Of a stretch of 6,415 bases of DNA, positions 1-6,220 are shown piece after piece. Source of the stretch: Leptolinea sp. (lineage in GTDB: Bacteria; Chloroflexota; Anaerolineae; Anaerolineales; Anaerolineaceae); assembly GCA_022837205.1 (NCBI GenBank), contig JALHEL010000106.1, forward strand, positions 1 through 6,415, given 5' to 3'. The notes beneath the pieces are model-generated. The model worked only from the letters and a program-made list of their open reading frames with translations, had not been told where the DNA came from and searched no databases. Positions within the stretch are counted from its first letter, which is position 1. Each line of letters begins with the position of its first letter. A program made the position numbers and the translations under genes.

Positions 1-42
1 GTCAATCACAGCGGTTTTTGGCGAAAGTAGTTTATGAAAATC

Positions 43-155
43 AATAAAAAAATCAGCCATCTTTACAGATGGCTGACACTTCTTAAAATGCAGACCCTTT
101 CGAAAAAGAGCTGCTGTAGTTCCCGCCACGCCCCCTCATTAGGAACCCCTTGCAC
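43..155 (-). ncRNA. candidate structured small RNA or attenuator leader, unidentified family
   Basis: A self-contained transcription unit of about 110 nt lies in a region without long genes. A promoter-like pair (162-191) would start the RNA near 153-155, and a strong terminator ends it near 46. Read on the minus strand, three stems can be drawn. The first is GUUCC (146-142) with GGAAC (123-119), extendable by G-U pairs at both ends. The second pairs 114-105 with 100-90: GCAG/CUGC plus CUCUUU/AAAGGG around a UUCG loop, with one bulged U. The third is the terminator hairpin with a GUAA loop. I do not recognise SRP RNA, 6S RNA, tmRNA, RNase P RNA or a common riboswitch core. It could be a trans-acting small RNA, a 5' leader that attenuates a gene left of the window, or the transcript of an 18-codon reading frame at 139-83. 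The structure is seen by eye only and was not folded computationally. Confidence 0.5.
46..76 (-). terminator. intrinsic terminator, minus strand
   Basis: A perfect 10-bp stem, TCAGCCATCT (53-62) with AGATGGCTGA (67-76), encloses a 4-nt loop that reads GUAA in minus-strand RNA. Seven consecutive U residues follow (52-46). On the plus strand no T run follows the hairpin, so it acts on minus-strand transcription. It ends the small RNA unit and would also catch read-through from the lipoprotein gene about 290 bases upstream. If the RNA is a riboswitch, this would be its expression-platform terminator. Confidence 0.85.
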
Positions 156-161
156 AACGTT

Positions 162-191
162 ATCGTAACATATTAATAAATGATTTGACAA
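162..191 (-). promoter_or_regulatory. candidate promoter of the small RNA unit
   Basis: On the minus strand, TTGTCA (191-186, five of six matches to the -35 consensus) is followed after 18 nt by TACGAT (167-162, four of six matches to -10). TG lies one base upstream of the -10, giving an extended -10. Transcription would start near 155-153, just before the GGGG that opens the structured segment. The position relative to the terminator supports it, but it is a prediction from consensus only. Confidence 0.45.
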
Positions 192-367
192 GTCATCCGA
201 TTACTTCTTTCCTGAAATAAAGGAATTTTGTAACATATTTTGCATCGAATCACGGAAGAGATTTTCATCCGAACTTTTTTTCACCAAAAAATAAGAAACG
301 CGTCCTCGATCGCCCAAGAGATTTTTAACGTTTTCCCGAAAATTTGAATCTTTTTCAATTTCGTCGT
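192..367. other. AT-rich intergenic stretch without a gene
   Basis: I see no supported reading frame and no strong terminator directly after the lipoprotein stop. Two weak repeats are present. GTAACATATT occurs at 165-174 and 230-239. An imperfect repeat, TCGAATCACGGAAGAGATTTT (245-265) versus TCGATCGCCCAAGAGATTTT (306-325), is spaced about 60 bases apart. Both may be chance in an AT-rich spacer. Confidence 0.5.
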
Positions 368-1354
368 TTATTTACAATTCACTTTATATACGGATAAGTT
401 TTCGGCAAAACGGATGGCAATGAATTGAGCGTCATGGGACCAGGCAGTCTGGAGGACTTTGTCGGCGGTAATCGGAAGTTCGAATTGTTCTTTGGTTTTA
501 TCATTTAAAATCCAAGTCTTATTTTGATCATCCGTATAAAACACCATACTTAAATCCGGTGACCAGTTAGGTTGGTTCATTGCCGGATATTCACGTTCGT
601 CATATTCCGGAACGTTTTGCGGAAAATCTCTGCCGGTGTGCCCTTTTTTCCGGACTTCATCGATCAATCGGGTTGTGCCGGTCACCGTATTGATCCGATA
701 AATTTGATCGCAATCGATGCCGCAACTGGTCGTAACGGTAACTTCATCATCATTTTCCCATTGGATGACCGATTTCGAGCTGCTGTAATTATCCGTACGA
801 GCCGATGTATCGGTAAATAAGTCAATGGTCGTCTGGAGGTTTGACGAAAGCGTCGCTACCACTACGGTATAAATCTTCTCCGAGGTACGCAAAACGACAA
901 AGGCGATTTTGGTGGCACTTGGGTTAAATGCGAAATCTCCGAAAACTTTCAGCCCGGTGGTATTCATAACGGTCGGGTTCTTATAATCTTTTTCAAAATC
1001 CACGATTTCCGCATCTCCGGAAAACCATGCCCAATAGCGGTTTTCCGGAACAACGAAAGCAAGCAAATTCTTATTTCCCGCCCAGGCAAAAATTCCTCCG
1101 TCCTCGGCATCTGCGAAAGTGGATATGCTGGGACTGTCGAATATTAAACAGGAACGATCTTCCAGTACCTTATTCCCTTTCAGATCAAGTGTCGGCTGGA
1201 CGGAAGTGGGTGTTACCAAAGCTGTTAATGTCGCACTTTGAGGATCCACTTCCTGTAAACCTGTGAGTATGCTGCAAGAAGCAAAAAGGAAGACGAAAAT
1301 ACATCCGATGCCAAACAGCACTAACAATTTATCTCTCAATTTATTGATTCGCAT
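368..1354 (-). CDS. putative lipoprotein with WD40/TolB-like beta-propeller repeats
   Basis: The 328-residue product begins with a basic N-region (MRINKLRDK), a hydrophobic stretch (10-25) and a lipobox-like FASC, which places the lipidated cysteine at 27. A Thr/Pro/Ser-rich linker (about 37-56) follows, as is common before an extracytoplasmic domain. The rest shows weakly repeated beta-strand units of the PD40/TolB type: about 86-110 (FAWAGNKNLLAFVV), 141-155 (FAFNPSATKIAFVVL), 197-222, 262-284 (PNWSPDLSMVFYTD) and 303-325 (AWSHDAQFIAIRF). That is about five blades. Cys69, Cys211, Cys215 and Cys327 could form disulfides. I infer a cell-surface or membrane-anchored protein; its ligand or substrate is unknown. 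There is no Shine-Dalgarno sequence before the ATG. An in-frame ATG at 1372 runs into a stop after two codons, so 1354 is the best start. The gene is 49 bases behind the phosphoesterase and may be transcribed separately. Confidence 0.8.
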   Translation of the reverse strand: MRINKLRDKLLVLFGIGCIFVFLFASCSILTGLQEVDPQSATLTALVTPTSVQPTLDLKGNKVLEDRSCLIFDSPSISTFADAEDGGIFAWAGNKNLLAFVVPENRYWAWFSGDAEIVDFEKDYKNPTVMNTTGLKVFGDFAFNPSATKIAFVVLRTSEKIYTVVVATLSSNLQTTIDLFTDTSARTDNYSSSKSVIQWENDDEVTVTTSCGIDCDQIYRINTVTGTTRLIDEVRKKGHTGRDFPQNVPEYDEREYPAMNQPNWSPDLSMVFYTDDQNKTWILNDKTKEQFELPITADKVLQTAWSHDAQFIAIRFAENLSVYKVNCK

Positions 1355-1378
1355 GCGAAAAGTTTAACTCATCCTTGT

Positions 1379-1402
1379 AAAAAAATTACAACTTTAATTT
1401 TT
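1379..1402 (-). terminator. weak AT-only hairpin with U run between phosphoesterase and lipoprotein genes
   Basis: Minus-strand RNA can pair AAAAAUUA (1402-1395) with UAAUUUUU (1388-1381) around a 6-nt loop, followed by two more U. It starts one base after the phosphoesterase stop. The stem has no G-C pair, so termination would be inefficient at best. It may only thin out read-through into the lipoprotein gene. Confidence 0.3.
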
Positions 1403-1403
1403 G

Positions 1404-2066
1404 CTATGATTCCTTCGGCAGATTATCCGTCGGTTCATCAAAGAAAATTTCACGATAACCGTAACAATTGATGACTTTGGTGTTGTAATAAACAGTTTCC
1501 CGGACCGTGTCGGATCGATAAACATGGATGTGCCCATGCAAATGAATTTTCGGTTTAAATACTTTATCCAACCAACGAAATGCACGAATTCCGTTATGCG
1601 GCAAGTCTTGCTGATCGTGAATCTGCCAAGGCGGGGCATGAGATACGAATAGATCAAGATATCTCCCATGAAGCAGTTTATTTCTTAAAAGAGCCGGTAC
1701 CAATGAAAATACATTTGTCCACATTTCGCTCTGAGAATATTGTTGCGGACCGTTGTTGTATTTCACCGATCCCTCGACACCGGCAATCAATAAGCGCTTT
1801 TCATAAAAGTAATTGGAACAATGAAGGTTATATCCGCTGGAATTATAAGGGTAATTGGAGGTTTTACTGACCGGAATCAAGCTGTTATGATTGCCTAATA
1901 CAAAATACAGCGGGGCGTTTAATGTTGTGGCTGCGTAGTCCAGATAGCTCATCGGTAAATCCCCACAACTGACGATTAAATCCACAGCGGGGAAGTATTC
2001 ATCGGAACGTTCGCTGTATATCAAGCCGGTTTCCACATCCGAAAGCGCTAAAATTTTTATCGTCAT
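1404..2066 (-). CDS. calcineurin-like metallophosphoesterase
   Basis: The 220-residue product is a single-domain metallophosphoesterase with no signal peptide, so it is probably cytoplasmic. The superfamily motifs appear in order: SDVE (Asp10), CGDLP (Asp36), GNHN (Asn59, His60), SHAPP (His143) and HGHIH (His179, His181). These residues normally bind a pair of metal ions and hydrolyse phosphomono- or diesters. The histidine of the first D-x-H motif is replaced by Glu12, and GNH is followed by Asn rather than Asp or Glu. I recall a subfamily of such proteins in Chloroflexota with a similarly altered first motif, so this is probably a subfamily trait and not decay. The substrate cannot be read from sequence; nucleotide diesters or phosphoproteins are both possible. 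The gene starts 49 bases after acpS, lacks a ribosome binding site and has TATAAT 6 nt before its ATG. Confidence 0.88.
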   Translation of the reverse strand: MTIKILALSDVETGLIYSERSDEYFPAVDLIVSCGDLPMSYLDYAATTLNAPLYFVLGNHNSLIPVSKTSNYPYNSSGYNLHCSNYFYEKRLLIAGVEGSVKYNNGPQQYSQSEMWTNVFSLVPALLRNKLLHGRYLDLFVSHAPPWQIHDQQDLPHNGIRAFRWLDKVFKPKIHLHGHIHVYRSDTVRETVYYNTKVINCYGYREIFFDEPTDNLPKES

Positions 2067-2067
2067 C

Positions 2068-2087
2068 CATTCATTATATGATGAATG
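2068..2087 (-). promoter_or_regulatory. -10 element and hairpin abutting the phosphoesterase start codon
   Basis: A perfect TATAAT (2078-2073, minus strand) ends 6 nt before the ATG at 2066, so transcription from it would begin at or next to the start codon. No convincing -35 lies 16-18 nt upstream. The same bases form a palindrome: CATTCAT (2087-2081) with ATGAATG (2074-2068) and a 6-nt loop. In read-through mRNA this hairpin would end one base before the start codon. It could be an operator, a translational block or chance. Confidence 0.35.
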
Positions 2088-2115
2088 AAATAAAAATCTT
2101 GCGGATTTTGTCGAT

Positions 2116-2487
2116 TCAATCGGAAGCGATCGCTATTGCCACGGCATAGTTTTTGACATGACTGATACTTACAGACCAAATTGACAATCCCAGAGATTTT
2201 GCCAAAGCGGCTGCGTTGCCGTATAAGTATAAAATCGGCATTTGTTGATCATTTGTCAAAATTTCAATCTCCTGCCAATGAACGGTTCCGATGCCGGTAC
2301 CGAGCGCTTTGGAAACGGCTTCTTTACAGGCAAATCGCCCCGCCAATCGTTCATCGCGATCCCCGCATAAATCCAGCTCCGCCGAGGTGTAGACTCTTTG
2401 TAAAAAACGAGCTTTTATCTCCGGTTTTAATTTCTCAATCCGTTCGATTTCGATCAGATCGATTCCGGATCGCAGAATCGTTGTCAT
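2116..2487 (-). CDS. acpS: holo-[acyl-carrier-protein] synthase
   Basis: This 123-residue product has the normal AcpS length. AcpS transfers 4'-phosphopantetheine from coenzyme A to the serine of apo-acyl carrier protein, activating it for fatty acid synthesis in the cytoplasm. The family signatures are clear: GIDLIEIERI at 8-17 with the magnesium-binding Asp10, and FACKEAVSKALGTGI at 52-66 with the second metal ligand Glu56. The C-terminal SISHVKNYAVAIAI (107-120) is the usual final strand block. The start overlaps the stop of the upstream M16 gene by 4 bases (ATGA) and has only a weak Shine-Dalgarno sequence, so translation probably depends on coupling. The gene is the third of the M16 operon. 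Its presence there is most likely a housekeeping neighbour effect and not evidence for a role in proteolysis. Confidence 0.96.
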   Translation of the reverse strand: MTTILRSGIDLIEIERIEKLKPEIKARFLQRVYTSAELDLCGDRDERLAGRFACKEAVSKALGTGIGTVHWQEIEILTNDQQMPILYLYGNAAALAKSLGLSIWSVSISHVKNYAVAIAIASD

Positions 2488-3773
2488 GCTTTTCGCCGTA
2501 AAGTCCCGGCCGTTGCCAAAGTAAGTCGATCCGGATCCAGATAAGTCGCGGCGGTTTCGAGAATCTGTTCCCGTGTTACCGCCCGGATGATGTCTCCGTA
2601 CCGGCGTAAATAATCGAGTCCCAACTGATATCGTTCGATCGACAGCAGTTCGTTTGCGATTCCGGCGTTGCTCTCCAATTGCAGGGGCATTCTTCCTAAG
2701 TAGTATGACTGAACATCGGATAATTCATTCGGTTCAACCGGTGTGCTGACAAATTTTTGAATTTCGGAACGAATCAGATCGACGGTTCGATCGAGATTTT
2801 CCGGATTGATTCCGGCGGAAATTTCCCAGGACCCGCCTAACGGCAAACAATTTACATCGGAACCGGCATAATATGCCAACCCATTTTCATCACGGACAAC
2901 TCTTCCGATACGCCCCATCATTCCGAATTCTCCCAAAATGCAATTTCCCAAGCGAGCCGGCTGATACTGCGGAGATTTTCGCTCCGGTGCGATGCTGCCG
3001 ATCACCAGATCCAATTGACTCTTTTCCGGAATCTCAATGTGTGTGGCGCTTCCTTTTTCGGGTTTTGTGACTTTCGGAAAATCCGGCAAATTTGGAATGG
3101 CCTGAGGTCCCGCTTCCCAATCCGAAAAATATTTCCGAATCAAATCCGCCGCCTTCTCGGGTTCGATTCCGCCTACGATGCTGATAACCATTCCTTGTGG
3201 CTTGAAATACTGAGCATGGTGACGTACCAAATCAGATCGTGAAACGGATTGCACGCTTTCCGGTGTCCCCAGTTTATCTCGCCCGTATGGATGGGAACCG
3301 AATAAAGCTTGGTCAAAGGCGACATTTGCCATTTCAGCGGTATCCTGTGAACGGATTGCCAAAGCGGTCAGCATTTGGTCACGGATTTGGGTCAGGTGAT
3401 TTTCCGGAAATATTGGGTGGCGTAAAATATCATTGAGTAAGTCAAGCATGGCCGGCAAATCTTCCGCCAAGGATTGTCCCGCGAAACTGAAAGAATGGAA
3501 GCCGGCGTTGAAACCCAAAGATGCACCGTTATCTTCCAACTTGCGGAAAATCTGTTCAAAACTATTTGTTTCGGTTCCGCGCATCAATGCGAGAGACAGA
3601 AAAATTGCCAAACCGCTTCGATCGACCGGATCCAGAACGGATCCGCCGGGAAGGTATCCGTTGATCACAACGGATGGGCTGAGGCTGTTTTCTCTGGCAA
3701 GGAGTACGATCTGATTTGGAAGTTCTATTCGCAGAATGTCGTCACTCCCCGGAATTGATTGGATATTTTTCAT
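2484..3773 (-). CDS. M16 family peptidase-like protein, non-catalytic subunit
   Basis: The 429-residue product has the two-domain M16 fold (domains about 1-215 and 240-429) but lacks the zinc motif. The position of HxxEH holds GLAIFLSLALMRGT (54-67), with no His or Glu. It keeps HPYGRDKLGTPESV (161-174) and the C-domain segment VVRDENGLAYYAG (292-304). That segment carries Arg294 and Tyr301 or Tyr302, corresponding to the R/Y pair by which inactive M16 subunits hold the substrate backbone. By analogy with paired bacterial M16B enzymes and mitochondrial processing peptidase, it should form a heterodimer with the product of the gene immediately upstream. No signal peptide or membrane segment is visible, so a cytoplasmic role in peptide degradation or processing is inferred. 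The gene overlaps its upstream partner by ATGA and has GAGG 4 nt before its ATG. It overlaps acpS downstream in the same way. Confidence 0.93.
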   Translation of the reverse strand: MKNIQSIPGSDDILRIELPNQIVLLARENSLSPSVVINGYLPGGSVLDPVDRSGLAIFLSLALMRGTETNSFEQIFRKLEDNGASLGFNAGFHSFSFAGQSLAEDLPAMLDLLNDILRHPIFPENHLTQIRDQMLTALAIRSQDTAEMANVAFDQALFGSHPYGRDKLGTPESVQSVSRSDLVRHHAQYFKPQGMVISIVGGIEPEKAADLIRKYFSDWEAGPQAIPNLPDFPKVTKPEKGSATHIEIPEKSQLDLVIGSIAPERKSPQYQPARLGNCILGEFGMMGRIGRVVRDENGLAYYAGSDVNCLPLGGSWEISAGINPENLDRTVDLIRSEIQKFVSTPVEPNELSDVQSYYLGRMPLQLESNAGIANELLSIERYQLGLDYLRRYGDIIRAVTREQILETAATYLDPDRLTLATAGTLRRKA

Positions 3774-5065
3774 GATTCCTCACTTTCTTCCGGGTAAGGG
3801 CGATAAATCCCGATCACCCGATGAGCCGAGTTGAGATAGGTTGAAGCCGATTTGGCGACATCCGAAACAGTCACCTTATTCAAAGACGATACGAATTCCG
3901 TAAACCAGGAATAAGAAGAGAACATTTCCGTATAACCCATCCAATAGGCTTGATTGGTGATGTTTTCCGATCCGTAAGCGAATAACGCACGGGCTTGTTT
4001 TACCGCTTTTTTTAATTCTTGCTCGCTGATATCTCCGGATTGAATCCGACTTATTTCTTCGTCAATTATCCGAACAGCTTCCTGAGGATCATGATCCGGA
4101 TGCATAATAACGGTCATCATATAAAGGTAAGGATCGATCGTGGCATTGTAATCTCCGCTGAATGCGACGGCAATCTGTCGATCGATTAAGGGTTGATATA
4201 AGCGGCTGGTTTTATTTGAAATCGATCCGCTTCCGAACATATTCAGACTGCTGGGACCGGTCAGAATACTGTCCAACACAGCCAACGGAAAGATATCCGG
4301 ATCTCTGCCTGCCGGTGCCCGCCATACGATGCGAAGATAGGTTGTATCCCCGGGTCCCGAGAGTTCGACGTGCCGTTCCTCGGGAATGGCTTTTTCGGGT
4401 TGGATCGTCACCGTGGGAATGGGTCTGGCTGAAACGGATTGATATACGGCGGCCAATCGATCCAACATTTCGTTCGCATCGAAATCGCCGGCCATTGTCA
4501 AGACCGCATTCCCCGGAGCATAAAATTGCCGGTAATGCGTATAAAGATCATCCCGAGTAAGAGTTAACAAATCGGATTTTTCTCCGATGATCTCAAAACG
4601 ATAAGGATGACGATCAAATGCAGCCTTGTCTATCGCTTCATTTAATCGGAAAAGCGGTTCATTTTCCGATCCTTCGCGTTCGGAAAGGATAACGGTGCGT
4701 TCCGATTCCACTTCTTCCGGCAGGAACAGGCTGTTTTGCATACGATCGGCTTCAAGATCAATCGGTAAAGCGATTTTATCCTTCGGCATGGTTGAAAAGA
4801 AAGCCGTCCAATCCAGGTAGGTGAATGCATTCCAGATGCCTCCGCCGCGCGAAATTGCCTGGTCCAGCACACCTGCTGGATATTTGGCGGTCCCTTTAAA
4901 CTGCATATGCTCCACCCAATGAGAGATTCCCGTTTTTCCGGGGACTTCGTTTCGCGATCCGACACGATACCAGATCCAATGGCTGATAATCGGAGCACTG
5001 TGAATTTCTTTTAATAAAACGGTCAGACCGTTTTCCAATTTTGTTTGCACGATTTCATCGCTCAT
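3770..5065 (-). CDS. M16 family zinc metallopeptidase, catalytic subunit
   Basis: The 431-residue product carries the inverted zinc motif HxxEH as HWVEH: His49 and His53 bind zinc and Glu52 is the general base. The third ligand, Glu129 in VILSEREGSENEP, lies 76 residues after His53, the family spacing. The flanking FKGT (56-59) and WNAFTYLDWTAFF (78-90) are typical. The C-terminal domain (about 215-431) contains TSRLYQPLIDRQIAVAFSG, but the R/Y substrate-contact pair is better preserved in the partner encoded next. The length matches the two-domain M16B class. No signal peptide is present, so it should act in the cytoplasm on peptides or small unfolded substrates. It is the first gene of the operon, about 70 bases downstream of a terminator. 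A strong AAAGGAGG lies 13 nt before the ATG, longer than usual, and there is no alternative in-frame start closer to it. Confidence 0.96.
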   Translation of the reverse strand: MSDEIVQTKLENGLTVLLKEIHSAPIISHWIWYRVGSRNEVPGKTGISHWVEHMQFKGTAKYPAGVLDQAISRGGGIWNAFTYLDWTAFFSTMPKDKIALPIDLEADRMQNSLFLPEEVESERTVILSEREGSENEPLFRLNEAIDKAAFDRHPYRFEIIGEKSDLLTLTRDDLYTHYRQFYAPGNAVLTMAGDFDANEMLDRLAAVYQSVSARPIPTVTIQPEKAIPEERHVELSGPGDTTYLRIVWRAPAGRDPDIFPLAVLDSILTGPSSLNMFGSGSISNKTSRLYQPLIDRQIAVAFSGDYNATIDPYLYMMTVIMHPDHDPQEAVRIIDEEISRIQSGDISEQELKKAVKQARALFAYGSENITNQAYWMGYTEMFSSYSWFTEFVSSLNKVTVSDVAKSASTYLNSAHRVIGIYRPYPEESEES

Positions 5066-5078
5066 GAAATTGCGGTTT

Positions 5079-5086
5079 CCTCCTTT
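5079..5086 (-). promoter_or_regulatory. strong ribosome binding site of the M16 operon
   Basis: AAAGGAGG on the minus strand lies 13 nt before the ATG at 5065. The codons between them (CGC AAT TTC) offer no start in frame. The spacing is long, yet no other start fits. The bases between here and the terminator at 5135 must hold the operon promoter. They contain two overlapping TAGAAT-like hexamers, but no convincing -35. Confidence 0.6.
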
Positions 5087-5134
5087 GGGTTTTCCGTCAT
5101 CCGACTTAAATTAACCATTCTATTCTAAAACAAA

Positions 5135-5178
5135 ATAAAAGTCTGCGAACCTTTTTGTAGGTTCCGCAGACTTTTTTT
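5135..5178 (-). terminator. intrinsic terminator after the secreted-protein gene, possibly bidirectional
   Basis: AGTCTGCGAACC (5140-5151) pairs with GGTTCCGCAGACT (5160-5172), 12 pairs with one bulged C and an 8-nt loop. In the minus direction TTTTATTTT follows, and in the plus direction a run of seven T follows. It starts 41 bases after the stop of the gene ending at 5213 and separates it from the M16 operon. No plus-strand gene is present to need it. Confidence 0.85.
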
Positions 5179-5212
5179 ATGATATCCCGAATCTCGGAAA
5201 TTGATTTTCGGA

Positions 5213-6187
5213 TTATTGTTGGCTGACGGCTTCGATTTGAACTTCCGGCACAGAATCGGTTGATGTAACCGGAAAGTCCGCATTCCAGAAATAGTTATAA
5301 CCGTAAAATCCGCAGGAACCCTTGTCTTCGAATCTGACGATGATCGGGCTGTACCCTTTCAACTCTTCCGGAATGTCATAGGAAACAGTCTGCGGTGAAC
5401 CGTCGGCGGAATCGTAGGTACCGACTTCGAATCCGACGAAATAAGTCGGGATCAAACCGGCGTGCGGTGTCGCGCCGCCAAGATGGAAATTAACACAGCC
5501 GCTTGTTCCGCAACCCGGGACCATCGGTCCGAACATCCAAGAAAAAGATGGATCGGGAATCGGGTACATATCCGGTTCCGGAGTCCCATCGACATCCATC
5601 CATGGATCCCAAGGATCGGAGGTGGGGCATTCGTGTCCGCCGCAATGATGGTGCGCAGCGGGAGCTCCGGCAGCATAATAACCCATTTTTACCGTGAAGG
5701 ACTGATTGGCGGGGAAGGTACCGGTGGTGACAGTGATGCTCTTTCCTTTAACGACGCTGTCGATTGTGAAGGAAGGAAGAACACTGTAATCGCAAACTGT
5801 CGCAACAGTTTCCGTCATGGCTTCGTTGCTGAATGTGCTGGGAATTTCAATTCCGTTATTGTTGCTCAGCAGCATACCGATGCTTTTCTTCCCGACCAGT
5901 TCCGCGGGAATAGGAAATGTGGCTGTAAAACTGCCCCCGGATTGAGTGTTGAATTTTGCGACGTCAATATAATCGCTGACTGAATTTAAGTCTTTCATGC
6001 GGACAATGAACTCGGTGTCAGCAGGGAAATTAAGGGTTAAAATGCTGACACTTTGATCGACTGTTACACTGGTAATAGTGTAAGAAGGATAGGGTTCAAT
6101 CCCTTCCGCTTGAACTGTTGCGATACCAATTGCAAACATCGCAACCAATATCATAAGAACGAAAAGTTGTTTTTTGTTTTTCATCAT
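5213..6187 (-). CDS. secreted protein with two Anaerolineae-type beta-sandwich repeats and a His/Cys-rich insertion
   Basis: The ATG at 6187 (or the next codon, 6184) is chosen because GGAGG lies 5 or 8 nt upstream and the product then begins with a clean Sec signal peptide: MMKNKKQLF, a hydrophobic core and VQA before Glu28. An in-frame ATG at 6262 would add 25 residues before the signal. The mature part has two related domains. Domain 1 (about 34-113) reads YTITSV ... LNFPADTEFIVRM ... GGSFTATFPIPAELVGKKSIGMLLS. Domain 2 (about 140-306) reads FTIDSV ... GTFPANQSFTVKMG ... VSYDIPEELKGYSPIIVRF ... YGYNYFWN. I recall this domain as repeated in exported Anaerolineae proteins of unknown function. 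Domain 2 is split by about 79 residues (172-250) rich in His, Cys, Trp, Asp and Pro, beginning near HHHCGGHEC. A role in surface binding, perhaps of metal, is inferred only. The gene is monocistronic, with its own terminator. Confidence 0.85.
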   Translation of the reverse strand: MMKNKKQLFVLMILVAMFAIGIATVQAEGIEPYPSYTITSVTVDQSVSILTLNFPADTEFIVRMKDLNSVSDYIDVAKFNTQSGGSFTATFPIPAELVGKKSIGMLLSNNNGIEIPSTFSNEAMTETVATVCDYSVLPSFTIDSVVKGKSITVTTGTFPANQSFTVKMGYYAAGAPAAHHHCGGHECPTSDPWDPWMDVDGTPEPDMYPIPDPSFSWMFGPMVPGCGTSGCVNFHLGGATPHAGLIPTYFVGFEVGTYDSADGSPQTVSYDIPEELKGYSPIIVRFEDKGSCGFYGYNYFWNADFPVTSTDSVPEVQIEAVSQQ

Positions 6188-6192
6188 TATTG

Positions 6193-6197
6193 CCTCC
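6193..6197 (-). promoter_or_regulatory. ribosome binding site that decides the start of the secreted protein
   Basis: GGAGG on the minus strand lies 5 nt before the ATG at 6187 and 8 nt before the ATG at 6184. It supports starting the gene here and not at the ATG at 6262, which has no comparable site. Both nearby codons are possible, and the product differs by one Met. Confidence 0.8.
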
Positions 6198-6220
6198 GGC
6201 ATATAAATAATACAAAGTGT

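Noticed and set aside
77..155. T-box or SRP RNA resemblance of the GGGGGCGUGGCGGGAAC segment
   Set aside because: The T-box AGGGUGG and SRP GGUCAGG...GGAAGGAAGCAGC signatures are absent, and the order of stems does not fit either.
208..227. Small hairpin TTCCT...AGGAA as a terminator for the lipoprotein gene
   Set aside because: The stem is only about five pairs, and on the minus strand no U run follows.
245..325. Imperfect direct repeat around AAGAGATTTT
   Set aside because: Only two diverged copies in an AT-rich spacer, no further copies and no associated structure. Chance is a sufficient explanation.
4162..4560. 132-codon open frame on the plus strand
   Set aside because: It is antisense to the catalytic M16 gene. 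Its Arg- and Pro-rich translation is typical of a shadow frame.
5462..5983. 173-codon open frame on the plus strand
   Set aside because: It lies wholly antisense to the secreted-protein gene, whose signal peptide, domain repeats and ribosome binding site are convincing. Its translation shows no domain or strand-like pattern.
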